A DNA stretch of 64,000 nt. It comes from Gamsiella multidivaricata (taxonomy: Eukaryota; Mortierellomycota; Mortierellomycetes; Mortierellales; Mortierellaceae). This document shows positions 22,992 through 36,138 of this stretch, one piece after another. Both the position numbers and the translations under genes were made by a program. The stretch is from positions 1 through 64,000 of the forward strand of contig NW_026251719.1 of the NCBI RefSeq assembly GCF_025024155.1, in the 5' to 3' direction. The notes below the pieces were generated by a model. That model saw nothing but the letters and a program-made list of their open reading frames with translations. It did not search any database and had not been told where the DNA came from. Numbering within the stretch: the stretch's first letter is position 1; the number at the start of each line of letters is the position of its first letter.

Positions 22992-24710
22992 TTACCACTT
23001 CTCACTCCACACGCCTCCTTCAATATCATCCGTCCAGTTCTCCTTCATGTTCTCTAGGAACGCATCCTTCTCCACATACTTTTGCACGACCCATTCGCTC
23101 AGCTTCTCCTCATCCGTGGGCAAGTCCTCGATCTGGTAACGCCTCACATGCACATGAAACTTGTACTCGGGGCTCAATTGACCTGTGTGGACACGCACCA
23201 GATCTGGCGGCACTCCAAAGCCCAGAGTCCTATGGTAGTAGGCGAATGTAAAGTCTACAAGGTAAAGCAAAATACATGGAGGTTAATCGTAGTCTAGCTG
23301 GATTTACTAAACAAAGTAAGAGAAAAAACAAAAAAAAAAAGGCGCCAAAACGGCTGCAAGAGGTGACCGTTCTTCACTCGGGAATTAAAAAAACAAAAAA
23401 AAAAGGAAATCATAGAAAATCCCTAGGATGGATCGCCACCTGGCTGAATCCCTCCAGACGCGATTTGTTTGAACATACCATAAACGCACTTGACATGGGT
23501 TCCACGGAACTTGTTGACACATGCAATGAATCCCTTTGTCCTAGGCATCATGACATTCGACAGCAACGGAAGACCGCGTCCCATCATGAACTTTTGAGAA
23601 GCAGCCAGTTTACTAGGTGTCAGACGAGAGCCCTCCAAGAAGCTGGCGATCCAGACGGGTGCCTGAATGTCCAGTATCTGTGCGAACATCTTGTTGATCT
23701 TAATTTGATCCTGCTGCCAGTTGCGGTTGATAAACAACATGCCCATGATCCACATGCCCCATCCATAGAATGGGATCTATTGCAAGATGACAGGAAGACA
23801 AATAGAATCAGAGACCGCTGTGTCGTGCTAACTTAAAAACGAGACTAACAAGGCAAGGCAATGCATGGTAAGATGTCCTGCTTCGCACTTACATATTTCA
23901 ACGAGTCCTTCGCAAAGTACTACCAGTGACAGTCAGGAAAGAAATATAGCGTTAGTGGCAGTGGCATGCAGATGTATGGTTATGATGGACTTCTTGCAGC
24001 GTTTTTCTGTACCTTCATGTAGTTGACCATGCCCCTCCTTGCTGCGACTGAATGGAACATGTAAAAGTCGACAAAGGACCGGTGATTACCAAAGACCAAT
24101 GCGCTCTCGTGGTGCGGGATCTTGTCACCCGAAAAGGTGATAACAGCTTTATGTTTTTTCTAAGTGTCCGTGTACCGGTTCAGATTAGGAAGAATAAAAA
24201 CCATAAAATAAACATCTAGGGGGAAATCCTCGATCACTTTCAGGGTCACACTGCCCCAACAACAAAAACACTGCGTGGAGAGCAGCGCACCCTTCACTAT
24301 CATCCGCTGGTACCCGTCTCTCCTGCGCAGATTCTGCATAAATTCTGCATAGATGTAGAGACGATGCGGCAGGATAATGAGGTATTGCTTCCCGCTCTTG
24401 CGCTGCTATACGAATTGATTTTGCTTTTGTTGCTCCATGTGCACTATCCCGATGATAATGGGTGTCCCAATTGATCCAACATACCTCCATGATCATCTAT
24501 TGACGTATGAGAAGACAGAACAATGGATGTGAGTATCAGTTGACGAGAATAGACCATGCGTTATAACTTGAAACAATAAAAGTAGCATACCTGCATGACC
24601 TTCCACATGGAACCGGCTACACGGGCGTTCACCTCAAAGAAGAGGCGTCTCGAAAACGGTCTCAAAAACAGCGAAAACGCCTGGACGACATTGAGCAACG
24701 AACAGAAGCT

Positions 24711-24750
<40 letters not shown>

Positions 24751-24985
24751 GATGACGCAAGAGGTTGTAGAAAACGACATGCTTTAGTGTCCTGCAGTAT
24801 GCATAGGTGAGCGCACAGCTTGATCAGTTCCCCTCATGGACTCGGTCAGCATGGCGACTCTGTCCGAGAGGAATCTGCAAACGTGCCGAATGAGCGAACG
24901 GACAGTCGGAGGTACGTATGCCGTACCTGAAGAGGGCGGTTCCATAGGCGAAGGCCTTTGCTGGTCGAGTGACAACTTCGAGCAT
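22992..24985 (-). CDS. 1-acyl-sn-glycerol-3-phosphate acyltransferase (AGPAT3/4/5-like)
   Basis: Exons: 24985-24927, 24708-24591, 24496-24485, 24159-24013, 23919-23893, 23776-23479, 23254-22992; 307 residues, all phases consistent. Transfers acyl chains to lysophosphatidic or related lysophospholipids at the ER membrane. Motifs: GNHRSFVDFYM (the NHx4D catalytic box), FLEGSRLTPSK (the EGxR acceptor-binding box), and VYDFTFAYYHRTLGFGVPP joining the C-terminal acyltransferase domain. An N-terminal hydrophobic stretch (AFSLFLRPFSRRLFF) precedes. Two exons are tiny: 12 nt (MIME) and 27 nt (YFAKDSLKY). Intron 1 carries a CT dinucleotide run (GA run 24716-24746 on plus) as its pyrimidine tract. The 12-nt exon is the least certain part. 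Confidence 0.83.
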
Positions 24986-27900
24986 GTCTGGCCTGGTGTT
25001 GTGTGTATGTGTGCGACTGTAGGTGAAGAAAGGCGGCCTTGTCCGTGGAGGATTGTGGGGAAGGGAAGCCAGAATGTGAGCCGGGCGGGAGAAAGGTAGA
25101 ACAAAAAAGTTTACATTACCCTTAACAACACACAACCCTGGACAATTTTTGATTGGTTGCCTTGTGCTTGGGCTAAGCAGCGAAGGGGAAACATAGGCTT
25201 TATCCTTTTGTAGCTGGATCCAGATCCGCTCCCCGTCGTGCCCATAACCTGCGCCGTTGTCTATCATCCAGGGCCAAAGCCCGTATCAAGCTTTTTTTAT
25301 GCTTGTGGAAGCTGTCTTTTTTATACGAAGTCGAGTCCGGGTTCTATAGAAAAATGTTGTCCAAGTCATCCCATGCCTGTTGAGCTGTGCGGATCAAATT
25401 GACGAATTACCTAGTCTATTTCTCGTCTTTGGTCCGTTGGATGAACTGATTAGGAGCAGTGCGGATGTAACGAAAATTCACAAGTCGCTCAGAACATGTA
25501 GGGCCAAGGGTATGTGGCGTTCGGCGAGGCATTCGATAGCGTTGAAATAGCCCGTAGGCTTATTCGCCATGTAAAAAAGTAGACTGCAGGACAGCCTCAG
25601 CTTAACAGAAATGAAAATACGACAGATGGTTATTATTATAAATATCACACCATTACCTTCATGATCCTCAAGCCTTTTGTATCTCTCGCTTGCTACCCAT
25701 GATATTAACATATATCCTGTAAAGGCCGTAGTGCTTGTCGGCGTCAAATCTGGCTTCAATGAAATCATGAAGCTCATATAATGCGCCCTTAGGACCGGAA
25801 TTGAGAGCTTTTGGAATCGTTCCAAGTAACCGAGTGCCTCATATGGCAGCGACGCTTGTGTCGGGATGGGGTGAACCAAGATATCCTTCTACTCTTGTTT
25901 CGTGAACAGTGATGATGAAGACGTTGTTGCTCTCGACGATGAACCCGTGGATGAAGCTAAAACAGGGAAGGAAAGTGTGGCATAATCAGTAACCCTGTGT
26001 TGGCTGCTAAAAAAAAAAAAAAAAAAAAAACGGCGTGGCATGGTACTTACTACTGGTGATTGCACTTTAGCCTTCTTGGTAAAAAAGCATCTTCCACCTT
26101 TCGGTTTGAAGTCCGTATACGCTGCGGAATAGGAATTAGCGATTTATGTGTTTGCTTGGAGGCTTTCAAGTCGGCTTACTCTTAGAAACAGCTGAGATAG
26201 GATATAGCATGAAGACAAATCGTTGACAGTCGGCTACTGCTGGCTACCTTGCCCTAGTCCTCGCTCTCTTCCACAGCGTCTGCCATTTTAGAAATGAAGT
26301 CGCTTTTCTGTCAGTCCTTAGGCCCTAATGGCGATGACGACGTGATACAAGGATCGGCCCGATCATTAGCAAATGTAACATCAGGATCTGGGCATTAGCA
26401 TCAACAATAGATGCTTTTACTTACCCTTGGGCCTTGTTGATGGTACTGTGGTGATAGAGTGTTCATAAAGTAGGAACAATAGCCTACCGTGCCTGGCTAT
26501 ATTATATCGTGGGTGCATGTACTCTACCAAAGTCAATTACTGAGATGTTCTGTCTTTACTTCCCGGCTGAAGAAGTTATAACGCCCCGTGGCAAAGGCTC
26601 GTGGGATCAGTGCAGTGTTTATATTACCTTGTTTGGAGTATGTGAGCGGTGAGTCGGTGTGCATGAGTGTGCTGTGCGCGTGGACGCGAAAAAAAAAGGT
26701 TTAAGGTTTTGGCGCGTTCACAGATGCGCTTTTCAACAATGAACGAACTGTGGGAAGCCATGCTTTGATTTCGTTGCACCTTGATTTCCTTTATCATTCT
26801 TGCCGCTCCATTGATTCCTACGCAGAACTGTCGGTGCTCTTCGCGCTTGAACGCGCACTCTTCCGGTTAAAAATCTCGAATATTGGAGGCAAGATACATC
26901 TGGAGGGCATCGAGTTGCGACCGTTTCCCAGCAACTATTCAAAATGATCAGCGCGAGTTGCAAATGCCTCCCTATGCACGGCCATGACACTCTACGAACC
27001 AAATGGCTTTCCGAAGGATATCGGGGCTTTCGAAACATCCATACATCGACTTCCGGCGCACCCGCCAGAGTCATTGTGATCTATTTTCATGCTCGAGTAA
27101 TGAGACAAGTCTGATGCTACCGAATCTTAAAGGCGACTACAGGCTCGGATTCTCAAGATCAGCGTATTGTTTTGGCTAGACCACGCTCGTGGACAGAAAA
27201 GGGGATGCGGGAAACTAAGGCCACGAATCGAGAACTGCTTTCTATGCCAATGTGCGTTGTGCGAATACAATGGAGAGCGAATTTTTATTTATATCGTTCG
27301 TCCATGGCTATATGCAACATAGGCGCGCATAGTAACCTCCAGCCTGGAAGATACGCTCACACAAATCTCTCGAGTGTGTTGTGCTTCCTAGGAATACATG
27401 TACGTCTTGAACAATGGCTGGGTGTTACGGTATGAGCTCTTCTAGGAAGCAAAAATAAGAATGCACGGAAGAGCAGAGGACTGTTGCACACGGGTGATGC
27501 AAGTGGGCGGTTTGGCATGCAAGCAAGGCCGGGGGAGGGCGAAGCTCCGTCATTTTTATTTTGTTTGTTGTCTATTGCCGCTGAGAGCGATAAGAAATGA
27601 ATCCCTTTTTGTGAACAACAGGTCTTACTCAGGAATAGTTCCAGCTGTTTGAATGGCAAACCAGCTGGGCGCATCATCTTTTCTCCTTTATCTCCCTCAC
27701 ACTCCCTCACACTCCCTCTGCACTTTGCTGGTCCTGGCTCGGCTTTGTCTCCTCCATCTCCATCTCCATCTCCATCCCCGTCCACATATCGCAGAACACA
27801 CATACCCGCGCGCTGGATTTCCTCCTCTCCACCTCCGTCCTTACCGCAAATTCTGAGTTTTACTCCCCATCTTCCCGCCTCCCCACTCACTCGGACACAC

Positions 27901-27994
27901 ACAGATCGGCGACACCGACAGCAACAACAACAACAACAACAACAGCAACAAGGAAGGTATTGATCGCAAGATAGATCGGAAGAGCGAAGTAGCG
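24986..27994. other. 3-kb region without a confident gene
   Basis: Between the acyltransferase start and the phospholipase D start. The last 350 bases (27640-27990) are CT-rich and serve as leader for the phospholipase gene. An A22 run lies at 26009-26030. Frames near 26733-27074 overlap on both strands and are not convincing; one low-confidence remnant is listed separately at 25478-25879. Confidence 0.5.
25478..25879 (-). pseudogene. Possible gene remnant
   Basis: A minus-strand frame of 133 codons has protein-like parts (FQKLSIPVLRAHYMSF, then PTGYFNAIECLAERHIPLAL) separated by a hydrophobic, intron-like section with a CTGCAG acceptor-like site. It has no obvious start context or upstream partner exon, and I recognise no family. 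It may be a fragment of a small intron-containing gene or a decayed copy. Listed only because both parts look more protein-like than the surrounding DNA. Confidence 0.2.
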
Positions 27995-30900
27995 ATGGAT
28001 CCCTCACTGCAGCAGGATTCCTCGACCCAGCCGGTCCACCTTGCCGACCTGACCTCGACTGGATCTGGCTATCAACAGCAGCAACAACAACAATTTCAAC
28101 ATCCTCCTAAACAGGTTTCAAATACCCTTGGTAGTGGCAACAAGCTCCAGCCTGATGATTTAAACGAAAAGTTTCTTGACTTGAATGACGACAGACATTC
28201 GGTCCACGGACAGCAGCAGCTACAGCCACAGCAACTCGCACCACAACAGCAGCAGTATGAAGACCATTTATCTCCAAAGCTCGAGAAGGACTCTGTCGAT
28301 CACGAAAAGAGTGCCGCAGAGCCGCCTTCTGCCGCCCAGACTCCAGCCAGGAACTTCAAACTCGCCAGCCTGGTCGATCGTGTCCGTCTTGCTCAGCAGC
28401 AGGGACAGGAGCACCAGCAGCCTGCATCACCAACAGAAACTGGTTATCATCTCAATAATCGACCTCACCTATCCCCATCTCATCCCTCTGATCCGACTCA
28501 GCACCCCTCCGAGAAAGGTACGCATTCGTTTCTGCTTGAAAAATAAAGAAGACGGATTCACAATGATAAAAAAAAAAAAAGGCAGAGATTGATATAGAAA
28601 GAGGGATACGAGGGGGAACGTTCATGGATGAACCAACGTCTCGAATGCTGCATAATCTCATATATTTCATTCTTGCCTAACATTTTTTTCCTTTTGTTTG
28701 TCTGTTTGTTAAATTCAATGTAATTTATCATTTGCATCAGCCGCTGTAGATCGACTTCGCCAGTCCAGGCCAGAGGGCTCTACCCCGACAAGGCCCTCCT
28801 CCAGCATCCGTAATGGGGTCGGTGATCTTGAGCACGGTCAGCCACATGACCATCATACTCATCATCGTAATGATGTTACTGGAGACGCACCGCATCCTCA
28901 TCTGTTCCCAAAGATCTTTAACAAGGAGAATGTTCGCAACGCACTATTCCTGAATAGCGCTACTACTGCGTTCGCAAAGTCAAACCGTTCCAAGAGCTTG
29001 GGAAATGTGGATATCCCGGTGGCATCCTTGGCGGTGACAGGGTTGGCTGTTCCTGCGCTCTGGCTACGAAGAGATGACAAGGGTCGCCGTTCAGTAGGTT
29101 AATTCATGCGCTATTTTTATCACTGTTCATTCAGTGCATTTGAAGTGGGCTGTACAAAATTAGATTCTGCCAAATATGCACATATGGCGGTTCCTAGCCG
29201 CCTGAACAAGCGACTCGCGCTAACGGCTACATCGATTGCATCGCACTATAGCCTCCTGTGATCTTCCAGATGCTGAAGGTGGGTACAAGCGTTTGTGCAT
29301 CCAATTGAGTATCCTAAGATTCTGACATTCAGAGGATATTGACCAAGAAACCGCTTCGCTATTGTATATAGCTTGCTGTTGCCGATTCCGAAATCAACCT
29401 CAACTTCAGCAAGCAAATCCTCTTCCGCGTGGAACTGCAATACGGCGATGTCAAATGGGTCATTCGCAGGACGATGTACGATTTTTACAAGTTGCATCTC
29501 AGCCTTGCAACAAAGCGGTTCGACAACCTGCCAAAGTTTCCTGGTCATGTAGGGTTTCGTGTCTTTGATCGCGTTCAGGCTATGGCGGCGCATGGCCCTC
29601 GTAAAAATGCCAACTCACCGTTTTTTCTTCATCCTCCAGCTCTCAGACGCCTTCGCGATGGTGAAAGCAAGTTTTGGCATGAAGACTGAGGAAAGGACAA
29701 ATTACCTTCGACGGACAAACCTCGCCCGTCGCCAGGCTTTCCAGAACTACCTCCTCCAGGTGCTGCAACAACTCTGCTGGACGATTGCATACGACTTGTA
29801 CGAGTTCCTGGAGATTTCAGCCATGTCAATTACCAAGGATATGGGTTGGAAAGGCAAGGAGGCGTATGTGGATACCAAAATTACTGACAGCACCAACGCC
29901 ATTTGTGGCTGCAACGGATACTCACCATGGAGAAAGAACTGGGCCCTGCTCCGAGATTCTTATCTGGCGTTCTGCTCTAATATCGGATCGAACGAACCCA
30001 CGGAGGTGTTCATCTTTGACCAAACGTTCTTCGTCCAGCACAAAGAGCAACATATGGGGCTGAATATGCATCATATTGAGGTCGGAAATCGCCACCGCAG
30101 GATCGAGATCAAAGGAGACCACAATCGTGAGATGCGCGAATGGATGGACCATTTTAATATGATGAAGCAGTCCAGCCCATGGGTAACCTCGCATCGATTT
30201 GGCAGCTTTGCGCCGCAACGAGAGGATGTCAAGGTCCGGTACTATGTGGACGGCAAGAACTATTTCCATGCGATCTCGGATGCCATCCTTGCCGCCAAGA
30301 ATGAGATCTACATCTGCGACTGGTGGCTATCTCCGGAACTGGTAGTGTCCAATAGCATGTCAGTGTGTCTTTGGAGTGGATTTCGATGAGCGGTGTATTG
30401 ATACGGTTTACTGCTCACCTCTGACCTCTGAGGGCCTTTTAGTACCTTCGACGTCCTCCAGAGAAGAATGAAGAATTCAGACTGGACCGACTCTTAAAGA
30501 GAAAAGCCATGGAGGGAGTCATGATATATATTGTCGTCTACAAGGAGATCTCACTCGCCTTGACCCTCGACTCTGCTCATACCAAGATCTGGCTGCAGAA
30601 TCTCCACCCCAATATTCAGGGTAAGCATGGTACCGCCTGTTGACATACTACCAATTTTCATTCTGAGAACCAATTTAACTTGGGCTTCTGTGGCTTTGAC
30701 ATCTAGTCCAGCGTCATCCAGATCACCTTGGTGTTAAGACGACCCAATTCTGGGCCCACCACGAGGTATGTATCCATTTCGCGGGTTGACTGAATACAAC
30801 GAGATTTTTCTACAGCATGTTGATCAACGTTGTATGTTGTCGTGAGTAGAAAATCTGTGTGATTGATTGTCGACTTGCATTCATCGGAGGTCTGGACATG

Positions 30901-33773
30901 TGCTTTGGACGATATGATAGCAGGACACATCAATTGTCGGATTATCATCCTTCAGGCAAAGGAACCATTTGGCCTGGTCAGGACTACTCCAACCCACGCA
31001 TTAAGGACTTTGTCAATGGTAGGTTATCACTGCCTATTCTGCTGGAAGCTCCCCCAAGCCTCCGAATAGCACTCTCTGATTATATTTCGATATTCTTTGA
31101 TCCATCTCATCTAGTCAAGGATTACAACAGCGATCTAATCGAGAAGAAGCTGCTGGCACGTATGCCCTGGCACGATGTCTCACTTGGAGTGGTGGGTCAA
31201 CCCGCACGCGACATTGCACGTCATTTTGTCCAGCGCTGGAACCTTGTAAAACGTGAAAAGGGCATGAAAAAGACACACATGAAATTCCTGACGCCCAAGG
31301 GAGAGTTTGTGAGTACTCGCAATGAATCCGGCTGGACTGGTACGCAGAAGGTCCAGATTCTGCGAAGCAGCACTATTTGGTCTCAGGGTGTGGATTTGGA
31401 GCAATCTATCCAAGCTGCGTACTTGGCCTGTATCCAGAGCGCGGAGCATTTCATTTACATCGAGAACCAATTCTTTGGTAAGCAAATGACACTATTGCAT
31501 GGCGACAGTAAACGTCTCAGGGCATTGTAGCAAAACTGACAATTTTTTTTTAACAATTTATTCTGTTAACAGTTACACTGGCTACGGAAAACGGCAATCC
31601 GGATATCAAGAACAAGATTGGTATCGCCCTTGTGGAACGTATTTTGAAAGCGCATAGCGAGGGCAAGAAATTCCGTGTGATTGTGATCATGCCCCTGATG
31701 CCCGCCTTTGAAGCCGATATCATGTCGAGCGAGGCAGGCACGCTACGAAAGGTTATGCATTTTCAATACGTGTCCATTTGTCGTGGCGGAAACTCTGTCT
31801 TGGAGCGCCTGATCGCCAGTGGCGTAGATCCGGATCAGTACATCGGCTTCTTTGGTCTTCGCAGTTTCGACCGTATCAAGCACGGAAAATTCGATGCCAT
31901 CGTAGAAGCGGTCAAAGAGGCTGAGCAGCAACAGAGGGATAAACAAAGAGGTCAAGCGGATTCTGGACAGCAAGGAAGAGCTCAGGGCCAGGGTGACTCT
32001 AATCAAGATACCAAATCGCTCCCCAGCAGGGGTAATAACAAGTCCCTGGCATCCAAATACTTGCTGGAGCCCATTCCAAAGGGCGAGGCGGCGGCGAGAA
32101 TTAAGGCCGTTGCCGATGATCGCAAGGGGTTGGATATGCTCAAGACCTGGGATGAGAGTATCACCAAGAGGGCCATGAACCAGGCGATCATGGAGCATGG
32201 GTATGTTCCAGCGGCGACCGATAATTCGTTGGCTGATGAGCGACTGAACACTGAGATCCAGCGCGATACCAGGCAAGCTGAAAAAACTGAGGCAGCCAAC
32301 CAACCTTACAGAAAATCCGGGCGAACTAGCCCTGAGTTAAAGGATGGATTTGGAACGAGGATGCGCGATAAGCTAGAGAGGAAGAAGGGCGATAAGGATA
32401 GAGGAGATGTGGAGCCGCGACATCACAGAATGGCCAGGAAGTCGCGCCTCCAGCGTCTCCGTCACCCACTGCACCATGACTCAGACGAAGATAGTGATGA
32501 CTCTGTTCAGGAGGAGGACATTGCGGAGACTCGTGGATATGAGACGGATATTTCGCCAGAGGTCCGCTCGACCAGGGACTCGGAGTCGATAGTCGAGCCA
32601 ATTCCTGGAGCGTCGGCCGCTGCTGCTAATCAGGAAGGAATGGCGCGTCCTCAAGGGCCGACTGGCCCAGATTCAGAAGAGGTAGCGGATCCTATGGAGC
32701 ACCCAACGGCGGACATACCTGCTCCGGTTCATGTCGAGGAGCCGACTGTAGACAACGAAGTCGATGATTTCGTGACAGAGCAACTGTATATTCACAGCAA
32801 ACTGATGATCATCGACGATCGCATTATTATCTGTGGATCAGCCAATATCAATGATCGCTCCCAGGTCGGATTTCGCGATTCAGAGATTGCTATCATCATT
32901 GAAGATACTGAAATGGTTCCCTCGCGCATGAACGGTGAGCCATACCAAGCTGGAAAGCTAGCACATACCCTCCGTGCGGACTTGTTCAAGGAGCACCTCG
33001 GATTGCTGCCACATGTGGAGCACGATGTGGTGACCGAGGCTAGTGTTCTGCCTGTCGATCTGGATTCACCCTCCAAGGACCCAGAACAGACCCGCCAGGA
33101 ATTGATCCGCAAGGCGAATGAAGAACAACAAGCACAGCAGGAGCAACGGTCACAGCTTCACCCGACGCAGGCTATTGACAGCGAGATCGTGTCCCTGGAA
33201 GAGAACACTATCCACCGTGAGCATGGATATGGACATGGTCACGGACTGGATCATGGACATGGCCCTGAAGGAGGCCAAGATCAAGGCCAGCGCCGTCACC
33301 ATCGGTTTAACGACCGCCGCGGTCGCGTGCAGGTCTACATGCCGAACGAGGAAGAGACTCAAGCTACTGACCAGTGGCGCTCACCCCATTCCACAGGACA
33401 AGCCAAGAAGCGGGCCGCGGATGATCCCGAGGCCGCGCACCAGATTGTGACGGATCCACTCCACGATGACTTTTACGAGGGTTGGTGGAAGCGTGTGGCG
33501 AAGACGAATACGGAGATCTTTAGGGAGGTGTTCAGATGTGTGCCGGACAATACTGTCGAGACCTGGGACGACTATCGTGACTTTGTGCCGAACCCGAAGA
33601 AAGTGTTGATTGGACATGTGGCGATGGAGGGAGCAACGGTTGAGGACGTGACGGAGCGGTTGCAGAAGGTGACGGGACACTTGGTCGAGTTCCCGATCAA
33701 TTTCTTGAACAAGGAGAATCTTATGGGAGGAGCCGTTGAGGGTGTTGTGGTGCCTATGGAGATCTTTACATAG
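27995..33773 (+). CDS. Phospholipase D, PX-PH type (PLD1/Spo14-like)
   Basis: Ten exons: 27995-28517, 28741-29093, 29252-29278, 29372-29548, 29640-30341, 30443-30620, 30707-30765, 30850-31018, 31115-31477, 31573-33773; 1583 residues. Hydrolyses phosphatidylcholine to phosphatidic acid at membranes. Residues 1-290 are Gln/His/Pro-rich and disordered; a PX domain follows (about 290-420, with [14 protein letters not shown]) and then a PH region (about 440-570). Catalytic HKD box 1 is split by an intron, HHE then [16 protein letters not shown] (about 673-690). Box 2 is [19 protein letters not shown] with its His near residue 1258. The two boxes are separated by an unusually long, Gln/Arg/Asp/Glu-rich insert. 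Intron 8 (31019-31114) is stop-free and 96 bp. The start has a CT-rich leader. Confidence 0.93.
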
Positions 33774-33850
33774 GGGACCGACAATGATGGAAGGCGGGCG
33801 TTCTATCTGGAGAAGGACTCTATGGTTTTTCATTATGTATGTCTATATAC

Positions 33851-33875
33851 TTTTTTTTTTTTTTTTTTTTTTTTT
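33851..33875. repeat. T25 tract after the phospholipase D gene
   Basis: T homopolymer 77 bases past the phospholipase D stop codon, followed by GAATAAATAAG, which holds a usable AATAAA polyadenylation signal (33877-33882). Confidence 0.85.
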
Positions 33876-34132
33876 GAATAAATAAGAAAATGAAAACACT
33901 TGATATGAGATGTAGACTGTCAGGGTGCTATTGAGAAAACGAAGCGGCTTTGCGCCCGTTTCTGCTTTTCTTTTTAATGCCAAACATATATACGAATAAA
34001 ATGATTACGACTTCTTATGAGAATAATGTTCAACGACATGAAGATAAAGCCTCGACAGGTCCAACGTCCAGCGGTACCAATGCGAACTAGGGTTTGACAT
34101 GAGTGAAGTTGGTCGAACTCCCGTTCTTTCGT

Positions 34133-35359
34133 CTAGCTCTGTCGACTCGTTGCCTCCTGTGCATAGCCTGCGGATGCATTCCTGCTGTGAGATGTCACTG
34201 GCTGAGCTGCTGCTGCTCCTGGGGGTTGCTGTTGCTGCTGTTGCTGCTGCTGAGCATATGCTTGTTGGTACTGCATGTACTGCTGGAACTGGTCGTGTGA
34301 AACTGCCTGGTAGAACTGGGGGTCGATGGCCTGTTTCAGAAACCAAAATATATCGTTCGGAAGATAGCAAAAAAGATGGTATTTGGGAAAATATATTAGC
34401 GTAATGTAAGGTTTTCAGTTATAAAAGGACTTGGTGGTGGGTGGTGGGTGGTGGTGGTGGTGGTGCGTTGCAATACGGGGCTTACGTGTGAATAGCCGGG
34501 AATGGCTCCTGGTGCTGGTGGGTAGTACTGTGCATACTGTTGCTGCTGCTCGTCGTATGCCTCCGGCTATTTCAAGGCGCAAGAGGTTATAGGGAGACAG
34601 ACAGATAGATAGACGGGTTAATATCCAAAGCGGACAAAAAAAAAAAAAAAATGCGTCCATCGCTCCATAAACCAGTTGCTCAGTATCTTCCTGGTATTTA
34701 ATTACCTCCGCTGTGGCCTCATCCCCTCGCGCAGAGGAGGCCCGCTTGCTGGGCTTGGTGGGCTCTTCTCTGGGGACGATATCAATCAAAAAATCAAACT
34801 GATCGGATTTCGAGGCTGCTGTGGCGACATCGCTCCGCTGCAGTGTCCGCCGCTTGTTGTCTTCGGCCTGCAGCCATGCCCGCCGTGTGATTTCGCAGAT
34901 GAAGATCTCGCAGCTAATTGTTGAGACACGACACGACAGAGTGAGTGAGTGAGGAAAGGACGGAAAGCGGGGGTTTCGGAGTTACAGTCTATGAATATGT
35001 TGTACGTGTGTTTTTTGTTTTTTTTTTGGGCTTTGAGCCGTCCTGTGTAATTGCTTCTTACGCTTTGGAGAAGAGGATAGGTGCCTCTGCAGAGATCATC
35101 TAGTAAAGAAAAAATATATGAGACAACACCCGAGAGTTACATTAACATTAAGACGTTCGTCTCTCGATAGGATAAGAACAGGCAAGTAAGACGATACCTT
35201 GACGTCAGGATCGGATTTCATGACCTTCTTGATACGTGCCAGCGGCAGAGGATGGTTCTTGAAGTCAGAATCATAGTGCTCAGCAGCCAGGATTTGCTCC
35301 TCCCAAAAATCCTGTGCAAACTGCTGCTGCTGCTGTTGTTGTTGCTGCTGCTGTGTCAT
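34133..35359 (-). CDS. HAP5: CCAAT-binding factor subunit NF-YC/Hap5
   Basis: Exons: 35359-35198, 35099-35062, 34913-34706, 34566-34486, 34330-34133; 228 residues. Together with Hap2 and Hap3 homologues it forms the heterotrimer that binds CCAAT boxes in the nucleus. The histone-fold domain spans about residues 37-125: [35 protein letters not shown], then [19 protein letters not shown] and [12 protein letters not shown], all diagnostic for the family. The N-terminus is a Gln run from a CAG/CAA repeat (35319-35358) and the C-terminus is again Gln/Tyr/Ala-rich, a typical activation region. The start is the ATG just before the Gln run; upstream in-frame sequence is CT-rich without an ATG. Confidence 0.92.
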
Positions 35360-36035
35360 AGCTGGTTGGGTATTGGACTGGCTGTTGTCTGCGGGCTGTT
35401 GGTGGATCCTTGTTGATGATGAAGGATGGGGGATGTCAAGAGGGAATGCTGAGGGCGGATGTTTGCAGCGGAAAGAGGACGAGGAGTGGCTGGGAGGATG
35501 GCGGATGAGCTGGTTCCTGAAATCTGATGGGCGAAAGCAGAGAGAGGGAGAGAGGGAGAGAGGAGGAGAGAGCCAGCCAGTCAGGTGCTGGGGAAGAAAC
35601 ACACACTCACACACTCACACAAAGGCTGAGAGTCCTGGACTGCGTGGGGAGCAATTGGCCAATCAAAATAAGGGCTGGAGTCTCATCTTTATTACCGGCC
35701 GCAAATGGAAAGGAAATAGGGTTTTGGCCACCAACCCTGAGTCTTTTCCTCTTTGATCGCTGGATTCCTCAATGCTGTGCTCCCCCCAGCTGCCCCCCTA
35801 GAAAGGACTTGGGTATCAAACGATTTGCGGCAAAAAACCCTTTCGGATTTGATAGGCTTTAATCCTGACTGAGACCTCCTACCCGTTTAGGCAGAGAAGA
35901 CACATCTTCCCTATGACGACGTAATGACCGACGCGAAACTTTACTCATGACGAATAAAGACCTTTGCACCCATCAGTCTAGTCCCCTTTGCGAATGATGA
36001 TGATAATACATGATGCAATTCCCAGTAGTACGCGC

Positions 36036-36041
36036 TATAAA
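36036..36041 (+). promoter_or_regulatory. TATA box of the CsbD-like gene
   Basis: TATAAA 98 bases upstream of the ATG at 36139, followed by an A/C-rich leader with a run of nine A directly before AACTCAACAAACATG. A strong, simple promoter of this type fits a stress-inducible or highly expressed gene. Confidence 0.6.
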
Positions 36042-36138
36042 ACGGACCCCTTCTACCTACATTTCCTCATCAAACACGCAAACAAAATCTCCATCTCACA
36101 CTTCAACAAAACCCAAAGAAAAAAAAAACTCAACAAAC

